This document shows, piece by piece, positions 46,205 through 56,905 of a stretch of DNA of 64,000 nt. The notes under the pieces are model-generated. The model was given only the letters and a program-made list of their open reading frames with translations. It made no database searches and was not told the origin of the DNA. The position numbers and the translations under genes were made by a program. The DNA is from Scylla paramamosain (Eukaryota > Arthropoda > Malacostraca > Decapoda > Portunidae), in assembly GCF_035594125.1 (NCBI RefSeq), contig NW_026973669.1, positions 831,001 through 895,000 of the forward strand, in the 5' to 3' direction. How positions within the stretch are numbered: position 1 is the first letter of the stretch; each line of letters begins with the position of its first letter.

Positions 46205-48460
46205 CTATAATTTGTTTAAATGACCAGCATTCTCCACAAACACAAGGAACTCATGTCCCAGGAAGGGAGCCCTCTCTCCAACTATCACCAATATCTGGAA
46301 ACGTGTGCGACCCGTCCGGAGACTGGCCAATGCAGTCTCTGAGTGACGCTCCTGCACATGGACATAAATCCATGTGCAGAAAGTTACAGAAGTTATCTCA
46401 CCCATCTTAGTGGTGGCAACCAAATCCTCCCACCTGCCCTGCCAACTGGCAAGAACTGCCACGCTTACACTGGAGTATAAGTCACAAAAGAGAATGGGGG
46501 TGCAAGGAGTAGCCCGAGCTGCCGCCAGCCTATCGGCCTTCTCATTCCCCTGAACTCCATCATGTGCAGGGACCAGCAAAACCCAACGTGGTAGCCTTGA
46601 CGATCTAAAAGGAAGAGCCGCTCAAGAATCGATAAAACAAATGGATGAAGGGAAGAAGGGCTAAAATGTTGAACAGCGGAAAGAACACTGCGAGAATCGC
46701 TAAAAATAGTAAGAGATGAGATGGGAAGAATAAAAATAATTCTTAATGCTAGGATAAAGGCAGACAGCTCAACCGTAAAAACAGAAACAACACCAGGAAG
46801 GCCACCACCTCCACACAATAAAGGAAAGATAACAACTCTGACTCCACCTTCGGATTTTAAACTGTCCATAAACACAGGGATGGAGTCGAAATGTGTGGAA
46901 CAGTGTTCCAAGAATAACGAACGGGACTCAAAATGTGTTGAAACGTTTTTATTAGGAATATCAGAGCCACAGACAGAAATATCTTGGAAATGTCAGTAAC
47001 CAACACTGGGAAATCTACAGGGACATACAGAAACAGAAGGAACATTTAATGCCGCCATAGCAGATGCAACCCTGACACCAAAAGGTTTAGGCAAATTCGA
47101 GTGAGACATATATATGAGGACGTGAATCACGAGAGATTGACACACAAGAAACAGAGTCAGGAAGACACTGAACACGATACCAGCACCTCAATAATAAGGA
47201 CTGGTGATGCAAGTCCAGCGGAAGGAGTCCAGCATCTATAAGTAAGCTTGGAATTAAGGACGAGCGGAAAGCACCAGTTAGTGAACGAACACCGGCGTAG
47301 TGCACCGAGTCCGTCACACGAAGTCAAGCCTCAGTAGCAAACGAATAAACCTCACAACCATACTCCAACTTAGAAAGAATAAGAGTTCGGTGCAAAAGGA
47401 GGAGGGTCTGTCTGTCAGCATCCCAAGAGGTGTGACCCAAGGCTCTTCATACATGCTGCCTTAATATGACAAAGGTGAGGTATCCAAGTCAGGCGTCTGT
47501 CAAATATAAGTCTCAGGAAACGAGTTTTCTCCACACAAACTATTCTTCTGTTCTATAGATACAAATCTGGATCAGGGTGAGCACATCGAAGACGGCAAAA
47601 ATGTATGGCCACAGTCTTCAAAGCCGAGAAACGAAATCCCCGAGTTGCGGCCACTGAGAAATCCTCTTAATTGCTAATTGCAACTTCCTCTCAATCAAAG
47701 GCATCCGCGCCACAGAAATATAAATTGACAAGTCATCAACTTTGAGCTGCCATGAACTCCTGGAAGCACACCAGTGACACTGTTTACAGCCATAGTGAAA
47801 AGTGTGACACTGAGTATAATTCCTCGCGGCACACCATCTTCAGGTGAACGAGCTTCAGACAGAACGCCCCAAATCAGTACCCATAAAAAAAGGATGAGAT
47901 AAAAACTAGTGTATAAAAATAGAGTCGGCCACGGAGACTCAACTCAAGTAGACTAAGTGAAATGCCGTGACACCAAGCCATGTTATATGCTTTCTCCAAA
48001 TCAAAAATTATTGTAACATGATGCTGCTTACTAGTGAATGCATCACATACAGAAGATTCTAGAGATAAAAATGCAATCAGATGAAGACCTCATTTTCCTA
48101 AAACCATATTGAACGGGCGACAAGTAATTCTCTCTCTCCAAGCATCACATGAGCCTCTCATTTGTCATTTTTTCCAGCAACTTACAAATACATGAGGTTA
48201 AGGAAATTGGACGATAATTGATCGGTAACTGACGGTCTTTTCCAGACTTTGCAAAGGGGATCATTACAGCAATACTCCAAGATGAAAAATCACCAGTATT
48301 CCAACTTACGTTATAGAGGTCAAGGAAAAAGGTAAAAGCTTCATCGGAAATGTGGTGCAAAAAATGAATATGGAATGTCATCGAGACCCGGAGATGAATC
48401 ATGGCACTGGCACAAATCCAATACGTAGGTCAGATAAAGAAAATAGGACATTGTAAGACT
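46205..48460 (-). mobile_element. LINE-R copy 2: RT plus RNase H, decayed
   Basis: Read right to left. RT fingers at 48402-48145 (VMIPFAKSGKDRQLPINYRP, ISLTSCICKLLEKM) lead to a palm region with a GVPRGIILSVTLF-like motif B and LKVDDLSIYIS in place of YVDD (about 47740). The thumb region near 47600-47480 includes DPDLYL and RLIFDRRLTWIPHL. RNase H is at 46911-46500: IPVFMDSLKSEGGV (normally TDGS), VELSAFILAL (Glu), IFSDSRSVLSAV (Asp) and GNEKADRLAAA (Asp). The C-terminal tail ends at 46205. Many frameshifts are present. Motif order and domain content match LINE-R copy 1, but with the RT palm kept. Confidence 0.82.
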
Positions 48461-48569
48461 CTCCACCAGGGGAGACTAAACTGACGCCAACAGACTCCAG
48501 GTGTGACGATCATGTGCCATAGGTGCAGACAGGAGCCCGCGCACACACGCACAGATAGGAGCGCGTGCG

Positions 48570-48634
<65 letters not shown>

Positions 48635-48670
48635 TGGAGCGCGTACACACCCACAGACAGACAGGAGCGC

Positions 48671-48741
<71 letters not shown>

Positions 48742-48752
48742 ACATAGACAGG

Positions 48753-48804
<52 letters not shown>

Positions 48805-48842
48805 GGAGCACACACACCACACACACACATACACACACACAC
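48570..48842. repeat. (CA)n cluster with GCGC and CAGGAGC interruptions
   Basis: Three or four (CA)n blocks separated by diverged spacers (CAGACTGGAGCGCG, ACAGACAGGAGCGCGCG, GACAGGAGCACAC). This suggests a higher-order tandem unit built from (CA)n plus a 15-20 bp spacer. Confidence 0.92.
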
Positions 48843-49126
48843 ACCGCGTAGTGTAGTGGTTAGCACGTTCGGCTCACAACCAAGAAGGCCCGGGTTCGAA
48901 TCCCGGGAGCAGTGAGGCAAATGGGCGAGCCTCTTAATGTGTAGCCCCTGTTCACCCAGCAGCAAGTAGGTGCGGGATGTAACCCGAGGAGTTGTGACCT
49001 CGCTGTCCCGGTGTGTGGTGTGTCATTGGTCTCAGTCCTACCCGAAGATCGGTCACTATGAGCTCTGAGCTCTTTCCGTAGGGTAACAGCTGGCTGGGTG
49101 ATCACCTGACCACTGTAGGTGAATCA
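48843..49126 (+). mobile_element. tRNA-Val-derived SINE
   Basis: The head resembles a tRNA. A box is TAGTGTAGTGG at 48849-48859 and B box is GGTTCGAATCC at 48893-48903, 33 bp apart, with an anticodon loop reading CTCACAA (anticodon CAC, Val). The acceptor stem does not pair, so it is not a functional tRNA. About 210 bp of unrelated body follows (AGTTGTGACCTCGCTGTCCC, then GTGTGTGGTGTGTCATTGG and GAGCTCTTTCCGTAGGGTAA), ending in (CA)n. Both flanks are (CA)n, so no target duplication can be defined. Confidence 0.85.
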
Positions 49127-49149
49127 CACACACACACACACACACACAG

Positions 49150-49300
49150 AGACTAGGAGATACAGAAACGGACTGGTTGAGGAGTGAGAGAGGAGTCAGG
49201 CAAGGATGCATTTTATCACCAATCCTTTTCAGTGTGTATACAGAGGAGTTAGCAGCTACAATGAGAAGAATAAATGCGGGAGTGAGTGTGGGGAATGATA
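49150..49300 (+). mobile_element. LINE-E copy 1, upstream piece (RT motif B)
   Basis: Encodes ERGVRQGCILSPILFSVYTE and then ELAATMRRINAGVSVGNDKL, an RT motif B region. It stops abruptly where Gypsy-2 begins. The same RT resumes on the same strand at 53297 with the Y-A-G-D box, that is, motif C. Only a few codons are missing between them, so this and 53283-54440 are very probably one insertion split by later insertions. Confidence 0.75.
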
Positions 49301-51430
49301 AGCTTTCTGTAGTCTGTCTAGAACACGAATGAGGTTCTCGAAGTGATCATCAAAAGCTTTTCCTTGAATAATTACTTCATCTAGATACACATGTGGGGAG
49401 CTGCCTATAACACCTGCAAGCACAGTGTTAACTATTCTTCGGAAAGCTCCTGGTGCTGATTTGACTCCAAAAGGCAAAGAATTAAATTCTCAGTGCCCTT
49501 CTGGTGATGGAAATGCGGTTTTCTCCTTACTTGCTTCACCGAAGGGAATTTGATAATATCCAGCCAGCAAATCAAGGCAAGAGAACATTTTGCTTGTTCC
49601 CATTTGCTGCACCATTGCTTGAATATTTTGGAGTGAATATCTGTCATCTTTGATTTGCTTGTTTAAGGCGCAAAAGTCCAAACAAAGACGTATTCTGCCA
49701 TCTTTCTTGGGAACTGGTATTAAAGGGGTGCTACAGCATCATCTTCAGTAGAGAAAACTTCTGGATACTTATCAAATAGTCATTTTAATGCATTATTCTC
49801 TCAAGTTCCTTCTGGATTTTCTCATTAATTAAATAATTTAGCTTCATTAACTTGGGCTCTTTGGAGTTTATTTCATGTTTGTCTTTGTGTTACTCCAGCT
49901 TCTGTCAAAGTGAAAGCATGTAAAGTGCAGGGTTGTGCTCCTCCTGGGCCTGTACCGGTTTCTGTCTCTGTTGCTTCCTGTCCTACATTAATATATTGAA
50001 CAGTAAACATTTATCTGTTTTCGTTTGCTGGGGGAGTGTAATGTTTGCTATTCCTGGGCAGAGTGCTGGTGGTGTCGGATTGCTCTTGCATGGCTCAAAA
50101 ATTCCTTCTTCTATATCCACCTAACCATCTGATGCGGGTGGCCTCTAATGCCTTTTACCGCGACAGCTCCAGCATACTTGGCTTCCGGTAGTCAATCATT
50201 ATCATGGTTACTTCCATCGGCATATTTCCTTTCTTTTTATCCTTCTCGCTCTCCTTTCTTTCATAATTTTCTTCCTTTATTTCGCCACTTCTTTTCGGTA
50301 TTTTCTTATCACTTTGCACTTCCTGTGCCGCTGACTCACTTGTACATTGTCCTTGGTTAGCTTCTTTGCTTTGTTTCTCTTCTACTTTACTTCCTCTTTC
50401 TCGTAATGGTATAACAGTGATCTTGCTATCGCACTCTGGTGTCACCGAGACTTTTATTTCAATGAAATTGTCTTTTCCTTTCCTCCTTACTCTCAGATCA
50501 ATCTCAATTTTTCTTAGATCGTCTCTGCCTAGTGTGACTGGAGTAGGTAACTCTATTCCTGAAGTTACTACCGCAACTTGTTCTTTTACCTCATCTCCTG
50601 TCCGTACAATGATTCTAGTTTTACCTTTATTTTCTGTGGCCTGAGAGTTGATGGCAAAAATTGGTGCTTATCACTATCATCAGTCATTTCAGTGATTCAT
50701 CTCTCGTACAAAGTTTTTTTTTTCTTTTCCATTAAACTTACGCGTGCACCTGTATCGAGCATTGCAACTGCATCTATGAATTCGTTTTTTTTTTTTTTAC
50801 TTGCAATTCTATGGCTACAATGCTACATTCTCCTACTTCTGGTACTTCATAGCTTAAGTCATGAGTGCATACCTTACTTTCTTTCTTACTTTCTTTAATG
50901 GCATATCCAATGACCTTGCTTTCATTTTCTTAACTTTCATCTGCTTTATATGCATATAAAACAACGCGGTTTGTGGTTGGGGCGGTTCATCATGTTTGGT
51001 GTGGCGCCTTGCTGTCTGTCTGGACTCGCCCGTACAGCAACTCCACTTATAGCATTAATGGTTTGCTTGACTTTTTTCCCTTTCTACGTCTTCATCCCGT
51101 AATTTACATTGGGGATTTTCCTGTACTAACTTGAGTGTTAGTATGAGCACTTCAGTAGGACTTTGCCTTATGTTCTCAGGAATGAAGGAAATAAAGGACC
51201 TTGACGAAGTTTCTTACGATTTCCTTTTGAAAGATGTCATCATGTGGGTTTTTCTTTCTTTAGCGCTTTCCACAAAGTATCTAAGCGTATACATAACTCG
51301 ATCAGAGTTTCCCCAGGCTTCCTGTGTGCCTCACTTAGGAGTTTCATAAGGACTTCTTAGTTGTTTATGTTAGGAAAAATGTATAATAAATATCTTTAAA
51401 CAGCCTTTTAATCATAGCCATGAGTGTCGA
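49300..51430 (-). mobile_element. Gypsy-2: truncated Ty3/gypsy gag-protease-RT
   Basis: Read right to left. Gag remnant at about 51420-51120 (SEAHRKPGETLIELCIRLDT, then a KLVQENPQCKLRDEDVE-like stretch). Protease near 50785-50720 with AMLDTGARVSLM, an intact DTG site. RT at 49681-49300: MDFCALNKQIKDDRYSLQNI, KMFSCLDLLAGYYQIPF (motif A), LPFGVKSAPGAFRRI (motif B) and HVYLDEVIIQGK (motif C, where YLDD has become YLDE). Frameshifts are frequent. It ends abruptly at about 49300 against LINE-E sequence; RNase H, integrase and LTRs are absent. Confidence 0.82.
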
Positions 51431-52030
51431 TAGCTGAGACTAAGTAGTCATGAGCGTGACCTGAAGAGTATTCTTTGGCTACCTCGATGCGACCTTGGTT
51501 GATCTAGTTTTGTGGTGCGAGAGTCAATGTTCAGTAGCCAGTGATGTGCGCTATGAGTGCAAGTTTTATCAGGATATCTAGGTTGTTTTCTCGATCTCCA
51601 CAAAAGTAATGCAGTCCTGTGATTCTATCATAGTTAGCGTTCTTAGATATCAGGTCCGCCAGATCCGCTGTATGTACCATAGTTATGGGATTAAAATTAT
51701 TGCTGTGATACCACCAGCAGCGCCAGTAGGGATTGCTGAGGAAACTGCTGTCACTGGTTCCAAGGAAATATCAGTCTCAATCGTACCGAGACAGTGTCCC
51801 AAAACCAATCAGCTGATACACTTGAACCAGAAGGAATGCGTGCTACGTCTGGAGAAGAATAAAGCGTTTGCACTCATAGATAACAACGTATGGATTTGAA
51901 GCACTGACATAACAGGTAATAGATTTCACACCTATACATATATCCCACCGGTAAGCTGCCACTACTATTGCGCCCCAGCCTCTGGGGGCGTATTCTCGTT
52001 GTTGTTTTCTTCGTTGCAGCATCGAGTATC
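51431..52030. other. Unassigned DNA inside the nested insertion
   Basis: Lies between the gag end of Gypsy-2 and repeat R1. A 96-codon + strand frame (51609-51899) has no recognised domain. It may contain the 5' region or LTR of Gypsy-2, but no LTR could be confirmed without its partner. Confidence 0.4.
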
Positions 52031-52034
52031 AAGA

Positions 52035-52137
52035 GTACCAAAGGAATACAAAGGGATACAAAGAAAAACCAAACAGCAACAGACCTTTTGGTTCTTGCAA
52101 GGCTGTTTGATAACTACTTCTAACTAGCTACAGTGAG
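52035..52137 (-). repeat. Interspersed repeat R1, copy 2
   Basis: Inverted match of 6841-6935 (complement contains CAAACAGCCTTGCAAG and AGGTCTGTTGCTGTTTGG). It directly abuts the broken end of the minus-strand LINE-A copy. Confidence 0.75.
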
Positions 52138-52144
52138 GTTTAGG

Positions 52145-53164
52145 TCAAGATAAAGAGTGAGGAATGTACGCCTCCGTGCCAGACACTATCACCTCTGTTA
52201 TGCGCTCAGCACACAAAGACGGGTCTCTGACACGGAAGCAGTAGTCATTCCAAAGAAAATCAGCAAAATACCTCCTCAGGTTCCCCCAACTAGCAGAGGC
52301 AAAACACCAGAGGCACCTTCGCTTAGGGGGATCCTGAGGAGGGACTGGAGCGATAGGACAAGATACAGATATGAGATTGTGATCGGAGGAGCCCAACGAA
52401 GAAGAGAGGGTGACAGCATAAGCAGAAGGATTAGAGGTCAGGAAAAGGTCAAGAATGTTGGGCGTATCTCCAAGACGGTCAGGAATACGAGTAGGGTGTT
52501 GCACCAATTGCTCTAGGTCGTGGAGGATAGCAAAGTTGAAGGCTAGTTCAACAGGATGGTCAGTGAAGGGAGAGGAAAGCCAAAGCTGGTGGTGAACATT
52601 GAAGTCTCCAAGAATGGAGATCTCTGCAAAAGGGAAGAGGATCGGAATGTGCTCCACTTTGGAAGTTAAGTAGTCAAAGAATTTCTTATAGTCAGAGGAG
52701 TTAGGAGAGAGGTATACAGTATAGTATAGAGAGAGGTATAGAGCACAGATAAATTTAGTATGAGAGTGACTCTGTAGTCGTAGCCAGATGGTGGAAAACT
52801 CGGAAGATTCAAGAGCGTGGGCACGAGAGCAGGTTAAGTCATTGAGCACATAAACGCAGCATCCAGCTTTGAATCGAAAATGAGGATAGAGAAAGTAGGA
52901 GGAAACAGAAAAGGGGCTACTGTCAGTTGCCTCAGACACCTGAGTTTCAGTGAGGAAAAGAAGATGAGGTTTAGAAGAGGAGAGGTGGTGTTCTACAGAT
53001 TGAAAATTAGATCTTAGATCACGAATGTTGCAAAAGTTAATGAAGAGAAAGTTGAGGGGGATGTCAAAACACTTAGGGTCGATACCAGAAGAGCAGTCCG
53101 ACCTGGGGACATTTGTGGTCCCCTCCTCAGATGGGGACTCCAAGGCTGGTGTAGGAGTCGCCAT
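52145..53164 (-). CDS. LINE-A APE endonuclease, open reading frame
   Basis: A 339-residue uninterrupted frame beginning [19 protein letters not shown]. Its endonuclease residues are all in place: [23 protein letters not shown] (Glu), [14 protein letters not shown] (Asp, Asn) and GSSDHNLIS (Ser-Asp-His). Compared with copy 3 it has an 8-residue insertion (LSLYYTVY) from a local 24-bp duplication before SPNSSDYKK. The frame ends within the linker after YIPHSLS. It has no RT partner, so it is a fragment, though its catalytic residues look intact. Confidence 0.8.
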   Translation of the reverse strand: MATPTPALESPSEEGTTNVPRSDCSSGIDPKCFDIPLNFLFINFCNIRDLRSNFQSVEHHLSSSKPHLLFLTETQVSEATDSSPFSVSSYFLYPHFRFKAGCCVYVLNDLTCSRAHALESSEFSTIWLRLQSHSHTKFICALYLSLYYTVYLSPNSSDYKKFFDYLTSKVEHIPILFPFAEISILGDFNVHHQLWLSSPFTDHPVELAFNFAILHDLEQLVQHPTRIPDRLGDTPNILDLFLTSNPSAYAVTLSSSLGSSDHNLISVSCPIAPVPPQDPPKRRCLWCFASASWGNLRRYFADFLWNDYCFRVRDPSLCAERITEVIVSGTEAYIPHSLS

Positions 53165-53215
53165 GATAATTTTGAATTTTGAGTGAAGGGTGTGTGTGTG
53201 TAATTAGGTGCTTCT
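52145..53215 (-). mobile_element. LINE-A copy 6: 5' end and endonuclease only
   Basis: Minus-strand copy with the shared leader (complement of about 53166-53215), the MATPTPA start and the complete endonuclease, then an abrupt end before the RT near 52145. Loss of the 3' end is unusual for target-primed insertion, which normally loses the 5' end. It suggests a deletion or recombination at the R1 junction. It is the only LINE-A copy here on the minus strand. Confidence 0.9.
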
Positions 53216-53282
53216 AGCTTTGTGTGAAGGAAGAGAGTTGTCTTTAGGGGGAAGGCTGTGACTGCCCCCTTATGTTGTGTTT

Positions 53283-54440
53283 TTTTTTTTTTTTTTTATG
53301 CAGGTGATGTAGTGGCCAGGAATGAATCGGCAGATGAGCTTCAAAGTTTGTTTGGTGTTGTAGATGTGTATGGAAGGGACTCTGGTGTGACACGTAGCAG
53401 TGACAAAAGCAAGGTGAACAGGTCAGAGGATGGCGGAAACTCAGTGTGCAGACTGGGAGGCAATGAGTTGCAACAGACTGATGAATGCAAGTACCTGGGG
53501 ATGTGGATGAGTCCGAATGGCTGTGTGAAGGCGAACAATGAAAAGATAAGCATGGTGAACCAGTGGGTGGGTCGACTAGGAAGTGCAGCAAGGATGAGAG
53601 CCAGTAAGTATGACGTGCTGCGAGAACTTTGGAAGAGCGTGGCTGTTCCGAGCATTGTGTTTGGTATGGACGTGATTGTGTGGAATGAGAATGAACTAGA
53701 GAATGTAAAAGTAGGAGAGAATAGAGTAGCAAGAATGGCACTGAATGCACCAAGGTATGCAGCGATAGAGGCTTTGAGGGGAGACATGGGCTGGAGTACT
53801 TAGAGAGAGAGAGAGAGAGTAGCAGGTGGGGGAAGAAGTGTGTTAGGATGGCAGTTAAAAAAGGCTTGGAAACTAGGTGGGCTTTTCAGCGGCTTGAGGG
53901 GACGCATGTTGAGAGTGACTGGAGTATGATTGCTAGAAATGGAGAGGGTTTAGATTGGGGTGTAAGAAAGTGGAAGAGTGAGATGGAGTAGTGAAACATG
54001 TGGGACTGAGTGAATGGAAGAGTAAGATGGAACAAAAGAGTACTTTGGCGTGGTATTGGCGAGAGAAAGAGGCCCCGACGTATGCAAGGTGGTATAATGG
54101 AAGCCTGAGAGGCGATCTCTTTCGAGCGAGGGCACAGTGTATGGATGTGAATGCAGGGAGTTACAGATGGTCCGAGTCCAGCAGCGAAGTGTGCCAGACG
54201 TGTGACATGGGAGAGGATGAGACGGTGGAGCGTGTGGTGCTGGAGTGTGTGAAGTATGCCAGAGACAGGAATGAGATGATGCAAGTGGTGCTGAGGGAAC
54301 TGGGGAACGTCACAGTGGAGAAGACAGGAAGGGAGTGGATGGTGTTGCTGCTGGGACTATGTGGGGAGACGAATGGAAGGATGATTGAGACTGTCAAAGT
54401 GTTTCTGCAGAAAATGTGGACCGCTAGGTGTAGGAGTTAG
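53283..54440 (+). mobile_element. LINE-E copy 1, downstream piece (RT motif C to C-terminus)
   Basis: After a T-run the frame reads YAGDVVARNESADELQSLFG: motif C with the first catalytic Asp of YADD changed to Gly. Then come CKYLGMWMSPNGCVKAN (motif E/thumb) and MVNQWVGRLGSAARMRASKY. A (GA)n near 53803-53819 and stops interrupt the thumb. From 53991 the C-terminal domain is open: KHVGLSEWKSKMEQKS, CQTCDMGEDETVERVVLEC (a CxxC..H..C-like finger) and a stop near 54440. It has no 3' UTR, because LINE-E copy 2 starts directly there. Confidence 0.82.
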
Positions 54441-55056
54441 TGGTGTGAAATATGGCGTCTGTTTTGCGTTTGGAGACAGCATGGTAAGGAAGACTCCCGA
54501 CTTTGTGAGAAGGGAAATTGAGTGCACCAGCATGGGAGGTGCTAAGATCCAAGACGTCAAGAGGAAAGTCAAGGAAGAAGTGCAAGAAATGGAAGAGAGA
54601 AGCCTGCTAGTTATCCAAGGAGGAGGCAACAACTTAGTAGAGGCAGGTGCTGAAGACACAGTAAAGGAAGTGATAGAAGCAGTGAGGGCAGCAGAAGAAA
54701 AGAAGATGTGTGTGGCTGTGGTGGGGGTCCTGCGGCGCCCACGGGAAGGAGTGCAGTAGGAGAAGGTCAGAAGAGAAACGAACCGCAAGATATGCATGGA
54801 ACTCATGAAGGTCAAGATGGAATGGATGGCAGAGAAGAAGGGCAACGTGAGCTTCCTGGACATGGATGGGATCCTCGACCAGGACAAATTCTTCGGGACA
54901 GACGGGGTCCACCTCAACCACAACGGGAATGAGAGGCTAGGACGTCGACTGGCCGAGTGGATGAGGGCGAGGCAGGTGTGTTGTGTGGACGAGGAGGACC
55001 CACTGATGTCAGCGAACATGGAAGAAAAGAGACTAGCCAGGCAAGTAAATGTGTGA
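54430..55056 (+). pseudogene. LINE-E ORF1, SGNH/GDSL esterase-like domain
   Basis: Frame starts inside the junction with copy 1, so the N-terminus is lost. Visible esterase blocks: FAFGDSMVRKTPDFV (block I, GDS with nucleophile Ser), LVIQGGGNNLVEAG (block III, the GxND position as GGGNN) and TDGVHLNHNGNERLGRRL (block V, Asp-x-x-His). This is the SGNH hydrolase pattern. One in-frame TAG at 54757-54759 interrupts it. Elsewhere the frame is open to the stop at 55054. In CR1-type elements such an ORF1 esterase is thought to act in RNP or membrane association; the role here is inferred only. Confidence 0.75.
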
Positions 55057-55067
55057 AGATTGGCTGT

Positions 55068-56275
55068 ATGACTGTGAGAGGATGGGGTGTGGGCAAGTTT
55101 GAGGATGTATGCAAGGAGCTCAGGGAGTGGAGGTTCGACTTGGGCTCACCGAGACTCACCTGAGAGATGATGTACGAATGGAGGGATGCGAGTACTCGTA
55201 TGTTATGATTAGAAAGGGGCGTAAGGCACAGGAAACACTGGGAGGAGGCGTAGCCCTACTCTACAAGAAAGAAAGAGGACTGAAAGTAGAGGAGATTGAT
55301 GTGGGGGAGTGTACAAGTAGTGAGGATGTGCTTGCAGTCAGAGTGGAATGCATGGATGGTCGTGGCAGACCAGAGAAGGCGGTACTGGTGGTAGCGTACA
55401 TGACTGTCATGGGTGAAAGAGCAGAGAGGGAAAATAGGAGGAAGTATGACATACTTAAGAAAGTTGTGAGAGAGCATGGAGAGGAGAGAGTGCTAGTTAT
55501 GGGTGACATGAATGCACATGTGGGAATACTGGGGGAACAGGTGAACAGGAATGGTGAAATGCTTGGAGAGTTTGTTGATGAACTGGAGCTGGAAAATCTG
55601 AATGTTACTTTGGCTGAGGGGCGTGTGACTTGGAGTGCAAGAGAACAGGAATCGCCAATTGACTACGTGTTGGTGATTGGAAGAATGCGTGAAATTGTGT
55701 CGCATATGTGGATAGATGAGGATGGTTTGGTTGATATTGTGTCTGATCACAACATGCTGGTTGTGGAGTGCTTGATGCAGGGTGGGAATGAAGTGAAAGT
55801 GGCAAGTAAGAAAAAGAAGTGGAGACTGAGAGATGTAGGGTGGGAGAACTTTCAGGTTGATCTGAGTGAGAGAAGCTGGGACGACGAAAGTGTGCATGAC
55901 GTGGAGCATCTGAATGAGAAACTGGTTGAGGACGTGAGGGGTGCTGCTGAGAACCAGATAGGGTTTGTGAGAGTAGGTAGAAGAAAGAATGTATGTAAAC
56001 CATGGTGGAATGATGAAATCAGAGCAGCTAGGAAGGAGCGAAAGAGAATGAGTAGACAGTGTAGATGGCTGAGGAAAAAGAGGCATGAAAGCGATGAGGC
56101 AGAGAATGAGTATGAGAATGCATGGGCAGCGTATGTGAAGCAGCAGCGGTTGACGAGACGAATGATAATGAATGCTAAAGTGAAGAGTGAAAAGAGTGTG
56201 ATTCAATCTTTAAGGGAGAAAGGTATGGAAGGTGGCCGTGAATGGTACAAGTTCATGAGAGGTGAGAATATGTGA
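55068..56275 (+). pseudogene. LINE-E ORF2: APE endonuclease and linker
   Basis: The likely start region encodes MTVRGWGVGKFEDVCKEL, where the family's catalytic Asn before the Val-Arg-Gly is Thr. A frameshift near 55140 leads into LGLTETHLRDDVRMEG (Glu). Then come VLVMGDMNAHVGILG (Asp, Asn), SPIDYVLV and DIVSDHNMLVVE (Ser-Asp-His). The linker holds KPWWNDEIRAARKERKRM, and the frame stops at 56273-56275. Endonuclease motifs are otherwise well kept. No RT follows. Confidence 0.82.
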
Positions 56276-56287
56276 GGCAGTGTTGGC

Positions 56288-56905
56288 GTGGAGAGTCTAA
56301 AAGTGGAGGGTGTAGTTATAACAGAGAAGGACGGAATCAGGGAGGCAATCAAAGGGTTCTGGGAAGAATGGGTGGTAACAAGAGGAGGCAGAGTGGGAGC
56401 CGAATGGGATGTGAGAAAATGGAAGAATGAGATAGACAAAGAAGTGAAATGTGTGGGACTGAATGAATGGAAGAATGAAATGGAAAGAAAGAAGACCCTG
56501 GAATGGTACAAGGAGAAAGAGGCCCCGAGTTATGAAAGGTGGTATGATGGAAGCCTGGGCGTTTATCTTCTCTTCCAAGCGAGGGCACAGTGTATGGATG
56601 TGAATGCAAAGAGTTACAGGTGGTCTGAGTCCCGCAGCAAAGTGTGCCAGATGTGTGACATGGGAGAGGATGAGACGGTGGAACATGTGGTGCTGGAGTG
56701 TGTGAAGTATGCCAGAGACAGGAATGAGATGATGCAAGTGATACTGACTGAGTTAGGGCATGATAGGAATGAAAGAGTGGAGAAGACAGGAAAGGAATGG
56801 ATGGTGTTGTTGCTGGGACTGTGTAGAGAGGCGAATGAAAGGATGATTGAGGCGGTGAAAGAGTTTCTGGAGAGAATGTGGCGTGCCAGGTGTATGAACA
56901 ATTAG
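56288..56905 (+). pseudogene. LINE-E ORF2 C-terminal domain (copy 2)
   Basis: A 205-codon open frame joined to the linker by a frameshift near 56276. It opens with VITEKDGIREAIKGFWEEW, the pre-RT segment, and jumps without RT into WDVRKWKNEIDKEVKCVG. It then follows copy 1: EKEAPSYERWYDGSL, CQMCDMGEDETVEHVVLEC (zinc-finger-like) and KYARDRNEMM, to a stop. Comparison with 53991-54440 sets the boundaries of the conserved C-terminal domain. Confidence 0.8.

Noticed and set aside
48843..48915. Functional tRNA-Val gene
   Set aside because: A and B boxes are good but the acceptor stem does not pair and the anticodon stem has a mismatch. A SINE body follows.
51609..51899. 96-codon ORF as a host gene
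   Set aside because: No domain, no splice context, and it lies within a block of minus-strand transposon remnants.
53258..53787. Minus-strand ORFs opposite LINE-E
   Set aside because: They are antisense shadows of the RT thumb; the + strand carries the recognisable RT motifs.
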